38,832 nucleotides of DNA from JBCCFK01 sp965262315. Its GTDB lineage: Bacteria; Actinomycetota; Acidimicrobiia; Acidimicrobiales; UBA8592. The stretch spans positions 1-38,832 of the forward strand of contig CBDHFJ010000146.1 of the NCBI GenBank assembly GCA_965262315.1, written 5' to 3'. The translations under genes and the position numbers were made by a program. Below the pieces are notes generated by a model. That model did no database searches. It saw only the letters and a program-made list of their open reading frames with translations, and was not told where the DNA came from. Shown piece after piece: positions 9,807-17,623 of the stretch (its first letter is position 1; every line of letters begins with the position of its first letter).

Positions 9807-11678
9807 ATGAACGAACGCGCGACCCCCGGCGACACCGGGGAAGCTCGCAGCGGCGGAGCCCAGGGATCGTCGGCATCGGGAGGGAGCTCCAGCTCCTCCG
9901 GTGACCGAGCCCAGTCGGGCTCGTCGGGCGGCTCAGGTGACCAGCAGGGACAGGGCGCCAATCGCAACCGCCGACGCCGCGGCTCTCGCGGCGGCCGGAA
10001 TCGCAATCGCCGGCCAGCGGGCGAGGGCCAGAACCAGCAGTCCGGTGGCGGCCAGCAGGGCCAACGCCCCGGCAGCGGGCAAGCGGGCCAGGCCCGCCAA
10101 GGTGGCGGCAGCCAGGCAGCCGCCGGCGCCCCACCCGAGAAGCCCAAGATCGGCGACAGTCGACCTGCTCCCGAGCTCGCCGGCACCGGCGGTGAGCGCC
10201 ACCAGCAGAACCGCTCCGCGGAAGGCGATGGCGGCGGCGGTCGGCGACGCCGGCGACGTCGCGGCCGGGGCGGCGGTGGAGGAGGCGGCGGCGGCCAGCC
10301 GCGGCCCGTCGAGGCCGTCATCAGCGACGGCCCCGTCGAGCTGGACGACGACACCTTGGCGAAACGCAAGGGCCAGGAGCGCAAGGGGCAGCCCGTCGGT
10401 CGCTACACGATGGTCGTCCATCGTGGGAAGCGCGCCACCCAGATCGCCATCCTCGAAGGTCGAGCGCTGATCGAGCACTACGTGTCGTTCCCCGCCGACG
10501 ACATCAGCCAGATCCACGGGAACATCTACCTCGGGAAGGTGCAGAACGTTCTCCCGGGCATGGAGGCCGCCTTCGTCGACATCGCCACCCCCAAGAACGC
10601 CGTGCTGTACCGGGGCGATGTGGCCTACGACAAGGACGACGTCGACAAGAAGAAGGGCGGCGGCCCGCCCAAGATCGAGCAGATGCTGAAGAACCGGCAG
10701 AACATTCTCTGCCAGGTCACCAAGAACCCGATCGCCCACAAGGGTGCCCGGCTGACCCAGGAGGTCTCCCTCCCGGGCCGATTCGTCGTCCTCGTTCCCA
10801 ACAGCAGTACGTACGGCATCTCCAAGCGCCTTCCTGACAAGGAACGCAAGCGCCTCCGCCAGATCCTCGACCGGGCCAAGCCCAAACAGCACGGCGTGAT
10901 CGTGCGCACCGCCGCCGAGAACGTGACCGCCGAGGAGATCGAACGCGACGTCAAGCGCCTGCTCCAGCAGTGGGAGGGCATCGAGAAGCTCACCAAGAGC
11001 GCCAAGAGCCCATCGCTGCTGTACCGGGAACCCGAGATGGCCATGCGGGTCATCCGCGAGGAGTTCAACAAGGACTACCGGGCGATCATCATCGACGACC
11101 GCGAGCTGTACGACGAGGTCAACGACTACGTCTCGAGCATCACGCCCGCACTCGCCGACCGGGTGCAGTTCCACGACCCGGGCACGGAGAGCCTGCCGGT
11201 CTTCGAGCGGTTCCATGTCCACGAGCAGCTCGTGAAGGCGCTGGATCGCAAGGTGTGGTTGCCCTCGGGCGGCTCGCTGATCATCGAGCACACCGAGGCC
11301 CTCACCGTCATCGACGTCAACACCGGCAAGAACGTCGGCCGATCGAGCCTCGAGGAGACGGTCTACCGGAACAACCTGGAGGCCGCGGTCGAGGTGGCGC
11401 GCCAGCTCCGGCTCCGAGACATCGGTGGCATCATCGTCATCGATTTCGTGGACATGGAGGAGAAGCGCAACCGTGACGATGTCATCAAGACGTTCCGCGA
11501 TGCGCTGGCCCGGGACAAGACGCGGACTCAGGTCTTCGACATCTCCGACCTCGGCCTGGTCGAGATGACCCGCAAGCGCATCGGCGAGGGGCTCCTCGAG
11601 TCGTTCTCCCGCACGTGTGAGACCTGCAACGGACTCGGTCACGAGATCGACGAGTCCCTGCTCACCGATCTCGGGTAG
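9807..11678 (+). CDS. rne: Ribonuclease E/G
   Basis: This endoribonuclease for rRNA, tRNA and mRNA processing is 623 residues. Residues 1-170 are low-complexity, rich in Ser, Gly, Gln and Arg with a run of seven Arg followed by a Gly tract at about 146-163; this is the disordered extension usual in actinobacterial RNase E. Next come the S1 domain (about 236-320, YLGKVQNVLPGMEAAFVDI) and the DNase I-like catalytic domain. The metal-binding aspartates are Asp503 (TVIDVNTGK) and Asp546 (IIVIDFVDM), spaced 43 residues apart as in E. coli RNase E. A zinc-link CETC lies near the end. AGAAGGGA at 9791 is a good ribosome binding site for ATG 9807. Confidence 0.96.
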   Translation: MNERATPGDTGEARSGGAQGSSASGGSSSSSGDRAQSGSSGGSGDQQGQGANRNRRRRGSRGGRNRNRRPAGEGQNQQSGGGQQGQRPGSGQAGQARQGGGSQAAAGAPPEKPKIGDSRPAPELAGTGGERHQQNRSAEGDGGGGRRRRRRRGRGGGGGGGGGQPRPVEAVISDGPVELDDDTLAKRKGQERKGQPVGRYTMVVHRGKRATQIAILEGRALIEHYVSFPADDISQIHGNIYLGKVQNVLPGMEAAFVDIATPKNAVLYRGDVAYDKDDVDKKKGGGPPKIEQMLKNRQNILCQVTKNPIAHKGARLTQEVSLPGRFVVLVPNSSTYGISKRLPDKERKRLRQILDRAKPKQHGVIVRTAAENVTAEEIERDVKRLLQQWEGIEKLTKSAKSPSLLYREPEMAMRVIREEFNKDYRAIIIDDRELYDEVNDYVSSITPALADRVQFHDPGTESLPVFERFHVHEQLVKALDRKVWLPSGGSLIIEHTEALTVIDVNTGKNVGRSSLEETVYRNNLEAAVEVARQLRLRDIGGIIVIDFVDMEEKRNRDDVIKTFRDALARDKTRTQVFDISDLGLVEMTRKRIGEGLLESFSRTCETCNGLGHEIDESLLTDLG

Positions 11679-11731
11679 CCGGTCGGTCGGGACAATCCGG
11701 CGCGCAGGTAGGAGCACGCGGCTCGGCCCAT

Positions 11732-11737
11732 TAGGCT
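11732..11737 (+). promoter_or_regulatory. Probable -10 box of a leaderless rplU promoter
   Basis: TAGGCT ends nine bases before the rplU ATG at 11747, and there is no ribosome binding site in the gap. This fits a leaderless transcript for the ribosomal protein operon. Confidence 0.4.
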
Positions 11738-11746
11738 TGAGCGTCT

Positions 11747-12055
11747 ATGTATGCAGTGATCCGTACCGGCGGGAAGCAGTATCGCGTCGAAGAAGGCGAG
11801 AGCCTCAACGTGGAGCTCGTTGGCGAGGTCGGCAGCAGCGTTGAGCTGACGCCGGTCATGGTCGTCGACGGCGACACCGTGCTCGCGACGCCCGGCCAGC
11901 TCCATGGCGCCAAGGTGACCGCCGACGTGGTCGACCAGGTGAAGGGCACCAAGATCGAGGCCTTCACCTACAAGAGCAAGACCAACCAGCGACGTCGCTG
12001 GGGTCACCGCCAGAACTACAACACCATCACCATCACCGGGATCTCGAAGGGCTGA
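11747..12055 (+). CDS. rplU: 50S ribosomal protein L21
   Basis: The 102-residue protein has the whole L21 sequence, beginning MYAVIRTGGKQYRVEEG and ending with the basic RNA-binding motif KSKTNQRRRWGHRQ and a final ITGI strand. It binds 23S rRNA in the large subunit. It is three bases upstream of rpmA and close to obgE, the usual bacterial order rplU-rpmA-obgE-proB. Confidence 0.98.
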   Translation: MYAVIRTGGKQYRVEEGESLNVELVGEVGSSVELTPVMVVDGDTVLATPGQLHGAKVTADVVDQVKGTKIEAFTYKSKTNQRRRWGHRQNYNTITITGISKG

Positions 12056-12058
12056 ACC

Positions 12059-12310
12059 ATGTCGAAGACCAAGGGTGGCGGGTCAACCCGCAACGGACGC
12101 GACTCCAACGCACAGCGCCTCGGCGTGAAGGTGTACGACGGCACCGCGGTGACCGCCGGCAGCATCATCGTCCGCCAGCGCGGCACCAAGTTCCATCCCG
12201 GCCACAACGTCCGCCGTGGTGGCGACGACACGCTCTTCGCCACTGCCGACGGCAAGGTGAAGTTCGGGAGTCGACGGGGCAAGAAGCTCGTCGACATCAT
12301 CACCGACTAG
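12059..12310 (+). CDS. rpmA: 50S ribosomal protein L27
   Basis: The 83-residue protein shows the conserved L27 N-terminus (SKTKGGGSTRNGRDSNAQRLG) followed by the IIVRQRGTKFHPG segment. The N-terminal arm reaches the peptidyl transferase centre. The usual length and the tight spacing to rplU indicate one transcript, which probably ends at the hairpins downstream. Confidence 0.98.
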   Translation: MSKTKGGGSTRNGRDSNAQRLGVKVYDGTAVTAGSIIVRQRGTKFHPGHNVRRGGDDTLFATADGKVKFGSRRGKKLVDIITD

Positions 12311-12321
12311 CCACGCCTGCG

Positions 12322-12345
12322 CCGTCAACCCCTCGGGGTCGACGG
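12322..12345 (+). terminator. Hairpin after rpmA, possible terminator
   Basis: The arms CCGTC/GACGG and ACCCC/GGGGT pair with a one-by-one mismatch between them and a two-base turn, starting 12 bases after the rpmA stop. There is no T-run, so it may be a processing or factor-dependent stop. Confidence 0.35.
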
Positions 12346-12439
12346 CGAAGACCCCACTGGATCCCACCGGGAGCATCGCTCGAGCGAACGCTCCCGACGC
12401 AGCGACCCGCGGGGTTGCGTGCTGGTGGAGTTCACCACC

Positions 12440-12460
12440 GGAGCCCCTCGGGGCTCCGTT
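12440..12460 (+). terminator. Strong GC hairpin followed by GTTT, probable terminator
   Basis: GGAGCCCC and GGGGCTCC form a perfect hairpin (12440-12457) followed by GTTT. It lies 130 bases after rpmA and about 30 bases before the obgE promoter, so it probably separates the ribosomal operon from obgE. Confidence 0.55.
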
Positions 12461-12485
12461 TCGCGTCGGATGACCGGCGGCCTCC

Positions 12486-12491
12486 TAGCCT
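12486..12491 (+). promoter_or_regulatory. Probable -10 box of a leaderless obgE promoter
   Basis: TAGCCT is six bases before ATG 12498. The gap (GAGGTC) is too short and too close for a normal ribosome binding site, which suggests a leaderless mRNA. Confidence 0.4.
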
Positions 12492-12497
12492 GAGGTC

Positions 12498-13742
12498 ATG
12501 TCCAACTTCGTCGACGAGTGCGGCCTGAACGTGAAGGGCGGAGACGGCGGAGCGGGCTGCGTGTCGTTTCGCCGTGAGGCGCACGTCCCCCAGGGCGGAC
12601 CCGATGGGGGCGACGGCGGCGACGGCGGCGACGTCTGGTTGGTCGCCGATCACAACATCGCGTCACTGCTCGCGTTCCGCGACTATCCACACCGGAAGGC
12701 GGACAGCGGTACCCACGGCAGCGGCAAGAAGAAGCACGGCAGCAGCGGCGGGGACGAGGTCATCCGAGTGCCGGTCGGAACGGTCGTACGCACCCAGGAG
12801 GGGACGCACCTGGCCGACCTGTCCGCATCCGGTGCTCGGTGGATGGCCGCCAAGGGCGGCGTCGGAGGTCGGGGTAACGCCCGATTCCTGAGCAACCGAC
12901 GCCGGGCCCCGTCGTTCGCGGAACAGGGCGAAGTGGGTGAGGAGCGGTGGCTCCGGCTCGAGCTGAAGCTGGTGGCCGACGTGGCGCTGGTGGGCTTCCC
13001 GAACGTGGGCAAGAGCACCTTGATCTCCCGCATCTCGGCGGCCAAACCCAAGATCGCGGACTACCCGTTCACCACACTCGAGCCGAACCTGGGGGTGGTC
13101 CGGGTCGACGACGACACCGAGATGATCGTGGCCGACATCCCCGGGCTGATCGAAGGCGCAGCAGACGGCCGCGGCCTCGGCCACCAGTTCCTCCGCCACG
13201 TGGAGCGGGCGAGGGTGCTGGCCGTGCTGGTCGACCTGGCGCCGTACGACCAGACGCCACCCGAGCGCCAGCTCGAGGTGCTGCTGCGCGAGCTCGGCGC
13301 GTATCAACCAGACCTGCTCGACCGCCCCAGGGTGCTCCTGGCCTCCAAGGGTGACGTCGCCCAACAGGAGGTCCCCGAGGGGGCACTGGTGATCTCCTCT
13401 GTCACCGGCGAGGGCCTGGACCGCGCCGTCGGGGCCATGGCCCAGCTGGTCCGGGAGAGCCGCTCCGAGGAGCCCGACGACGGGGGCGGCGTGGTGATCC
13501 ATCGGCCGGCGCCGGAGGGCATCACCATCGAGCGAGGCGACGACGGCAGCTACATCGTGGTCGGCCGCGCTGCCGAGCGCGCCGTGGCATTGAACGACCT
13601 CACCAACGAGGAGGCTCAGGACTACGTGCGCCAGCGGCTGACCAAGCTGGGGGTCGACAAGGCCCTGGCGAAAGCCGGCGCGCGGGAAGGCGACCTCGTG
13701 ATCATCGGCGCAATGGCCTTCGACTACTCCGAGGAGCTCTGA
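12498..13742 (+). CDS. obgE: GTPase ObgE/CgtA
   Basis: The 414-residue protein has the glycine-rich Obg fold (residues 1-158, with GGDGGAGCVSFRREA and GGPDGGDGG), a GTPase domain with G1 GFPNVGKST, switch DYPFTTLEPNLG and G3 DIPGLIEGA, and a C-terminal OCT domain after about residue 335. It acts in ribosome assembly and stress control. The G4 motif, normally NKxD, reads SKGD here (LLASKGDV). It is followed by proB, the common order. Confidence 0.97.
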   Translation: MSNFVDECGLNVKGGDGGAGCVSFRREAHVPQGGPDGGDGGDGGDVWLVADHNIASLLAFRDYPHRKADSGTHGSGKKKHGSSGGDEVIRVPVGTVVRTQEGTHLADLSASGARWMAAKGGVGGRGNARFLSNRRRAPSFAEQGEVGEERWLRLELKLVADVALVGFPNVGKSTLISRISAAKPKIADYPFTTLEPNLGVVRVDDDTEMIVADIPGLIEGAADGRGLGHQFLRHVERARVLAVLVDLAPYDQTPPERQLEVLLRELGAYQPDLLDRPRVLLASKGDVAQQEVPEGALVISSVTGEGLDRAVGAMAQLVRESRSEEPDDGGGVVIHRPAPEGITIERGDDGSYIVVGRAAERAVALNDLTNEEAQDYVRQRLTKLGVDKALAKAGAREGDLVIIGAMAFDYSEEL

Positions 13743-13794
13743 CCCGCACCCAAGGGGCCCGAAAGGCGTGGGATCGGCCGACCGCGCTGTCACA

Positions 13795-14895
13795 ATGGCC
13801 GCCGTGATCGTGATCGTGAAGATCGGGACGTCGTCTTTGACCGACGCCGAAGGCGACATCCGCCCCGCCGTCATCACCAAACTCTGCGACGAGGTGGCCG
13901 CCGCCCGGGCCGACGGCCACCAGGTGATCCTGGTCAGCTCCGGCGCGATCACCGCCGGGCTGCCCGCCCTCGGCTTCGACGGTGCGAGCCGACCCAAGGA
14001 TGCTCGGACACTCCAGGCCGCCTCAGCGGTGGGCCAGAGCCGGCTCATGGCCGTCTACGAGCAGGCCCTGGCCACCCACGGGCTGGTCGCCGGCCAGCTC
14101 CTGCTGGCGCCGTTCGACTTCTTCGAGCGCACCCAGTACCTGCACGCACGGGGCACCCTCGAGCGGCTCCTCGAACTCGGCGTGGTCCCGATCGTCAACG
14201 AGAACGATGCCGTGGCCGACGACGCGATCCGCTTCGGCGACAACGACCGCATCGCTGCGCTGGTGGCCCATCTGGTCGGGGCCGATCTCCTCGTGCTGTT
14301 GACCGACATCGCCGGCCTGTACACCGCCGACCCGCGCAAGGACCCGGACGCAGCGCTGGTCCGAGAGATCACCTCGGTGACTGCGACCTTGGAGGTCGAC
14401 GCCTCGGGAGCCGGGACGGTGCGGGGGAGCGGCGGCATGGCCTCCAAGGTCCAAGCCGCGAAGATGGCGGCCTACTCGGGTGTCACCACGGTGATCTCCC
14501 GAGCCGACCTGGACGACGTGTTGGCGGGTGCCATCTCCGGACGCGACGGCATCGGCACCATCGTGCGGCCCCAGCCACGTCCGCTGCCGGCGCGCAAGCT
14601 CTGGATCGCGTTCGCGCTCGAGGGCAAGGGCACGATCACCGTCGATGCCGGGGCACGGGGTGCGCTGGAACGGGACGGGTCGCTGCTGGCGGTCGGCGTC
14701 CGAAGCATCCACGGAACGTTCGAGCGCGGCGACGCCGTCGACGTCGCCGATCCCGACGGTGCGGTGTTCGCGCGTGGTCTGGCCGCGCTCGACGCGACCG
14801 AACTGGCCGCGATCATCGGCGTACGGTCCACCGATCACCCCGAGGGCACCCCCGGCGAGGTCATCCACCGGGACGAACTGGTCGTCCTGTCCTGA
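13795..14895 (+). CDS. proB: Glutamate 5-kinase
   Basis: ProB phosphorylates glutamate as the first step of proline synthesis. The 366-residue protein has the amino acid kinase domain (VKIGTSSLT near the start, VSSGAITAG, VPIVNENDAV, FGDNDRIAALVA, then GSGGMASKVQAA) and a C-terminal PUA domain (about residues 275-355). This is the long form, normal for bacteria. ATG 13795 gives the best N-terminus; the GTG at 13804 and a GTG further upstream at 13768 are alternatives, and no strong ribosome binding site decides. proA is not next to it. murJ converges on it with only seven bases between the stops. Confidence 0.95.
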   Translation: MAAVIVIVKIGTSSLTDAEGDIRPAVITKLCDEVAAARADGHQVILVSSGAITAGLPALGFDGASRPKDARTLQAASAVGQSRLMAVYEQALATHGLVAGQLLLAPFDFFERTQYLHARGTLERLLELGVVPIVNENDAVADDAIRFGDNDRIAALVAHLVGADLLVLLTDIAGLYTADPRKDPDAALVREITSVTATLEVDASGAGTVRGSGGMASKVQAAKMAAYSGVTTVISRADLDDVLAGAISGRDGIGTIVRPQPRPLPARKLWIAFALEGKGTITVDAGARGALERDGSLLAVGVRSIHGTFERGDAVDVADPDGAVFARGLAALDATELAAIIGVRSTDHPEGTPGEVIHRDELVVLS

Positions 14896-14902
14896 GCGGA
14901 GC

Positions 14903-16576
14903 TCAGCGCAGGACTCGAGCGGTGCGCAGCAGATCGTCGGCCGACGGGGAACCTCGCAGGAAGGCCAGCCCGACATAGACGATGCCACCCAGCCCGACGG
15001 CCACCGGTGCGACCACCAGCGGCGAGATGGAGTCCAGGGTCCAACTCAGCAGGCCCCCCACCGCTGCAGCGGCGAGCGCCGGACCGGCCAGGGTGATGGC
15101 AGGGTCACGGTACGAACGGGTGCCGACCAGGGTGCGGCGCACGCGCCTGCGCAGCAGGAGGTACTCGGTCCAGGCGGCGACGGCGCTGCCCAGCGCCAAG
15201 CCGAGCGCGCCGAGGCGCTGGGGCGCCTCGTCGTCCTGGCGGACGCTCTCGGGCAGGAGGTCGAACGCAGGCAGATCGCCGAGTCGTTCGACCTCGCCAC
15301 CGCTGACGCCGAACCGCTCGAACTGGAGCATCAGCAGGCCGCCGATGACGGCGGCGATGCCGACCCGCAGCGCGGCGAGGCGGGCCGGTCCCGAGACGTC
15401 GCCGGCGGCGAACGAGGCGTTCTGGAACAGGCGACTGGCGCCGGATGCCACCAGGCCGAGGCTGTAGGCGGCCAGCACCAGCCACACCAACATGGTGTCG
15501 TCCTCGGTGAAGTCCCCCCGCTCGAAGAGGGCGCCAACGACGGGCTTGCCCATGGCGACGAAGGCCACCGCACAGAAGAGGACATAGAACACGATCCGTT
15601 CGTGGCCGGTCCGCATGCGCGCGGCGACACGAGGCGTGCTCAGTTGCTCGCGTGAGAGCTCGGGGAGGTCCGCCGCTGCCACCGACATCGCGAAGATGCC
15701 GATCGGAAGCAGGTAGAGAATCTGCGCCACCGTGAGCCCGGTGATGGCGCCGACGGCCAGGAGGCCGGCCAGGAACAGATCCACGAACGCCGAGATCTGC
15801 ACCACCCCACGGCCCATGACCGCCGGCCCGAAGCGTTGTCCGACGTGGCGCACCGCAGCCAGACGGACCCGAAGCGCGGGCCGCAGGGTCGGGGCGGCCC
15901 GCCGGATGGCCGGCAGCTGGATCAGGAACTGGAGCGCACCGCCCACCGTGACACCCCAGGCCGCGGCGCGGGCGATGTCGGCATCGGTCCAACCCCTGGC
16001 CCAGGCGATGATCGCCAGGACGACCTGGGCGGCGTTCCACACGACCGGCGCCACATACGACAGGAAGAAGCGGCGGTGGGTGTTCAGCACTCCCAGGCAC
16101 CAGGCCGACAACACGATGAAGCCAAGACCGGCCCACATGATCCGGACCAACCGGACCGTCAGATCGAAGGTCTCGTCGGCCAGGAAGGGGAGCACGACCC
16201 GTGTCAGCGGCCGGGCCAGCAGGATCCCCAACAGGACGACCACTGCGGTCAGGAGCCCCAAGAGCCCGGCGATCGTGCCCGCCACGGCGTCGGGATCCTC
16301 GTCGTCCTCGCCACGCTCGCGCTTGTCCACCAGATCGGCATAGACGGGCACGAATGACGCCGACAGCACGCCCTCGCCGAGCACGTTCTGGAGCAGGCCC
16401 GGGATCTGGAGCGCGGCGCGGAACGCGTCGGCCGCGATCTTGGTGCCGAGCAGGCCGGTGAACACGAACTCCCGGATGAGCCCCGACAGTCGGGAGAGCA
16501 GGATGCCGGCTCCCACCAGGAGTGCTGATCGCCCGCTTGCTCGCCGGGGTGCGGAGGCGTTCTGCGGGTCGCTCAT
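14903..16576 (-). CDS. murJ: Lipid II flippase MurJ (MviN family)
   Basis: The 557-residue protein with about 14 membrane helices belongs to the MVF/MviN family, which flips lipid II across the membrane for wall synthesis. The opening (SGRSALLVGAGILLSRLSGLIREFVFTGLLG) and the segment RAALQIPGLLQNVLGEGVLSASFVPVYADL are the family's N-terminal signature. The start at 16576 (MSDPQNA) is preferred over the longer open frame, which adds an unrelated basic stretch. It is convergent with proB and divergent from the MoxR gene, with 146 bases between the two starts. Confidence 0.93.
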   Translation of the reverse strand: MSDPQNASAPRRASGRSALLVGAGILLSRLSGLIREFVFTGLLGTKIAADAFRAALQIPGLLQNVLGEGVLSASFVPVYADLVDKRERGEDDEDPDAVAGTIAGLLGLLTAVVVLLGILLARPLTRVVLPFLADETFDLTVRLVRIMWAGLGFIVLSAWCLGVLNTHRRFFLSYVAPVVWNAAQVVLAIIAWARGWTDADIARAAAWGVTVGGALQFLIQLPAIRRAAPTLRPALRVRLAAVRHVGQRFGPAVMGRGVVQISAFVDLFLAGLLAVGAITGLTVAQILYLLPIGIFAMSVAAADLPELSREQLSTPRVAARMRTGHERIVFYVLFCAVAFVAMGKPVVGALFERGDFTEDDTMLVWLVLAAYSLGLVASGASRLFQNASFAAGDVSGPARLAALRVGIAAVIGGLLMLQFERFGVSGGEVERLGDLPAFDLLPESVRQDDEAPQRLGALGLALGSAVAAWTEYLLLRRRVRRTLVGTRSYRDPAITLAGPALAAAAVGGLLSWTLDSISPLVVAPVAVGLGGIVYVGLAFLRGSPSADDLLRTARVLR

Positions 16577-16722
16577 GGGGAACACACGCCGATGCCCGAC
16601 GCAGGGTTTCACTCACTGTTCGTGGTGGCCCGTGGTCCTCGGCGACCAAAGACTACCGGCTGCGCGCCATTCGCCGGGTAACCTGCCACAACCAGACCAC
16701 TGACCCCTATCCCTCGGATTTC

Positions 16723-17616
16723 ATGAGTTATCGATTCGAAGACGTCGCCGGTGTCCGCCAAGGCCTCAAGGACGTCGACTATCTCGCTGACGACGGCATC
16801 GCCGGCATCGTCTACCTGGCGGAGCGCCTGCAGAAGCCCATCCTCGTCGAAGGGCCCGCCGGTACCGGCAAGACCCAGTTGGCGAAGAGTGTCGCCGAGT
16901 CCGCCGGAGCCCGGCTCATCCGTCTCCAGTGCTACGAGGGCCTCGACGAGTCGAAGGCGCTGTACGAGTGGAACTACAAGAAGCAGCTCCTGCGCATCCA
17001 GGCCGAGCGCAACGCCGACGAGAGCTGGGGTGAGATCGAGGACGACATCTTCTCCGAGGAGTTCCTCCTGACCCGTCCGCTGCTCGAGGCCATCCGGTCC
17101 GAAGACCCGGTCGTGCTGTTGATCGACGAGGTCGACCGCGTCGAGATCGAGACCGAGGCCCTGCTGTTGGAGATCCTCTCCGACTATCAGGTCTCGATCC
17201 CCGAGCTGGGCACCGTCGCCGCCACCCAGGTGCCGATGGTCTTCCTGACGTCCAACAACACCCGCGAGCTCTCCGAGGCCCTGAAGCGGCGTTGTCTGTA
17301 CCTCCACGTCGACTACCCGGACATGGACCGTGAGAAGGAGATCGTCCTCACCAAGGTGCCGGAGATCACCGACAACCTCGCCGACCAGGTCGCTCGTATC
17401 GTGCGTTCGGTCCGCCAGCTGGAGCTGAAGAAGGCCCCGTCAGTGTCCGAGACCCTCGACTGGGCTCGCACCCTCGTCCTGTTGGGCGTCCAGCACATCG
17501 ACGCCGAGACGGCCACCGAGACCGTCAACATCTTGTTGAAGTACCGGTCGGACATCGAGAAGGCGGTGAAGGAGTTCTCGACCAACGGCGAGGAGTTCGC
17601 CGCGGCCGGGAGCTGA
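16723..17616 (+). CDS. MoxR-type AAA+ ATPase
   Basis: The 297-residue protein has Walker A GPAGTGKT at residues 44-51, Walker B VVLLIDEVDR, a sensor-1 FLTSNNTRELSEALKRR and a C-terminal lid domain. MoxR ATPases usually act as chaperones that mature or activate another complex together with a VWA-domain partner encoded next door, and such a partner starts seven bases later. The ATG at 16723 gives the standard start (FEDVAGVRQGL). The closest recognised subgroup is the CoxD-like branch associated with CoxE-like proteins, but no molybdenum hydroxylase genes are nearby, so the client is unknown. Confidence 0.9.
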   Translation: MSYRFEDVAGVRQGLKDVDYLADDGIAGIVYLAERLQKPILVEGPAGTGKTQLAKSVAESAGARLIRLQCYEGLDESKALYEWNYKKQLLRIQAERNADESWGEIEDDIFSEEFLLTRPLLEAIRSEDPVVLLIDEVDRVEIETEALLLEILSDYQVSIPELGTVAATQVPMVFLTSNNTRELSEALKRRCLYLHVDYPDMDREKEIVLTKVPEITDNLADQVARIVRSVRQLELKKAPSVSETLDWARTLVLLGVQHIDAETATETVNILLKYRSDIEKAVKEFSTNGEEFAAAGS

Positions 17617-17623
17617 CGACACC

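Noticed and set aside
10200..10310. GC-rich CGG/GGC runs as a repeat array
   Set aside because: They encode the Arg- and Gly-rich tract of RNase E and are explained by the low-complexity protein sequence.
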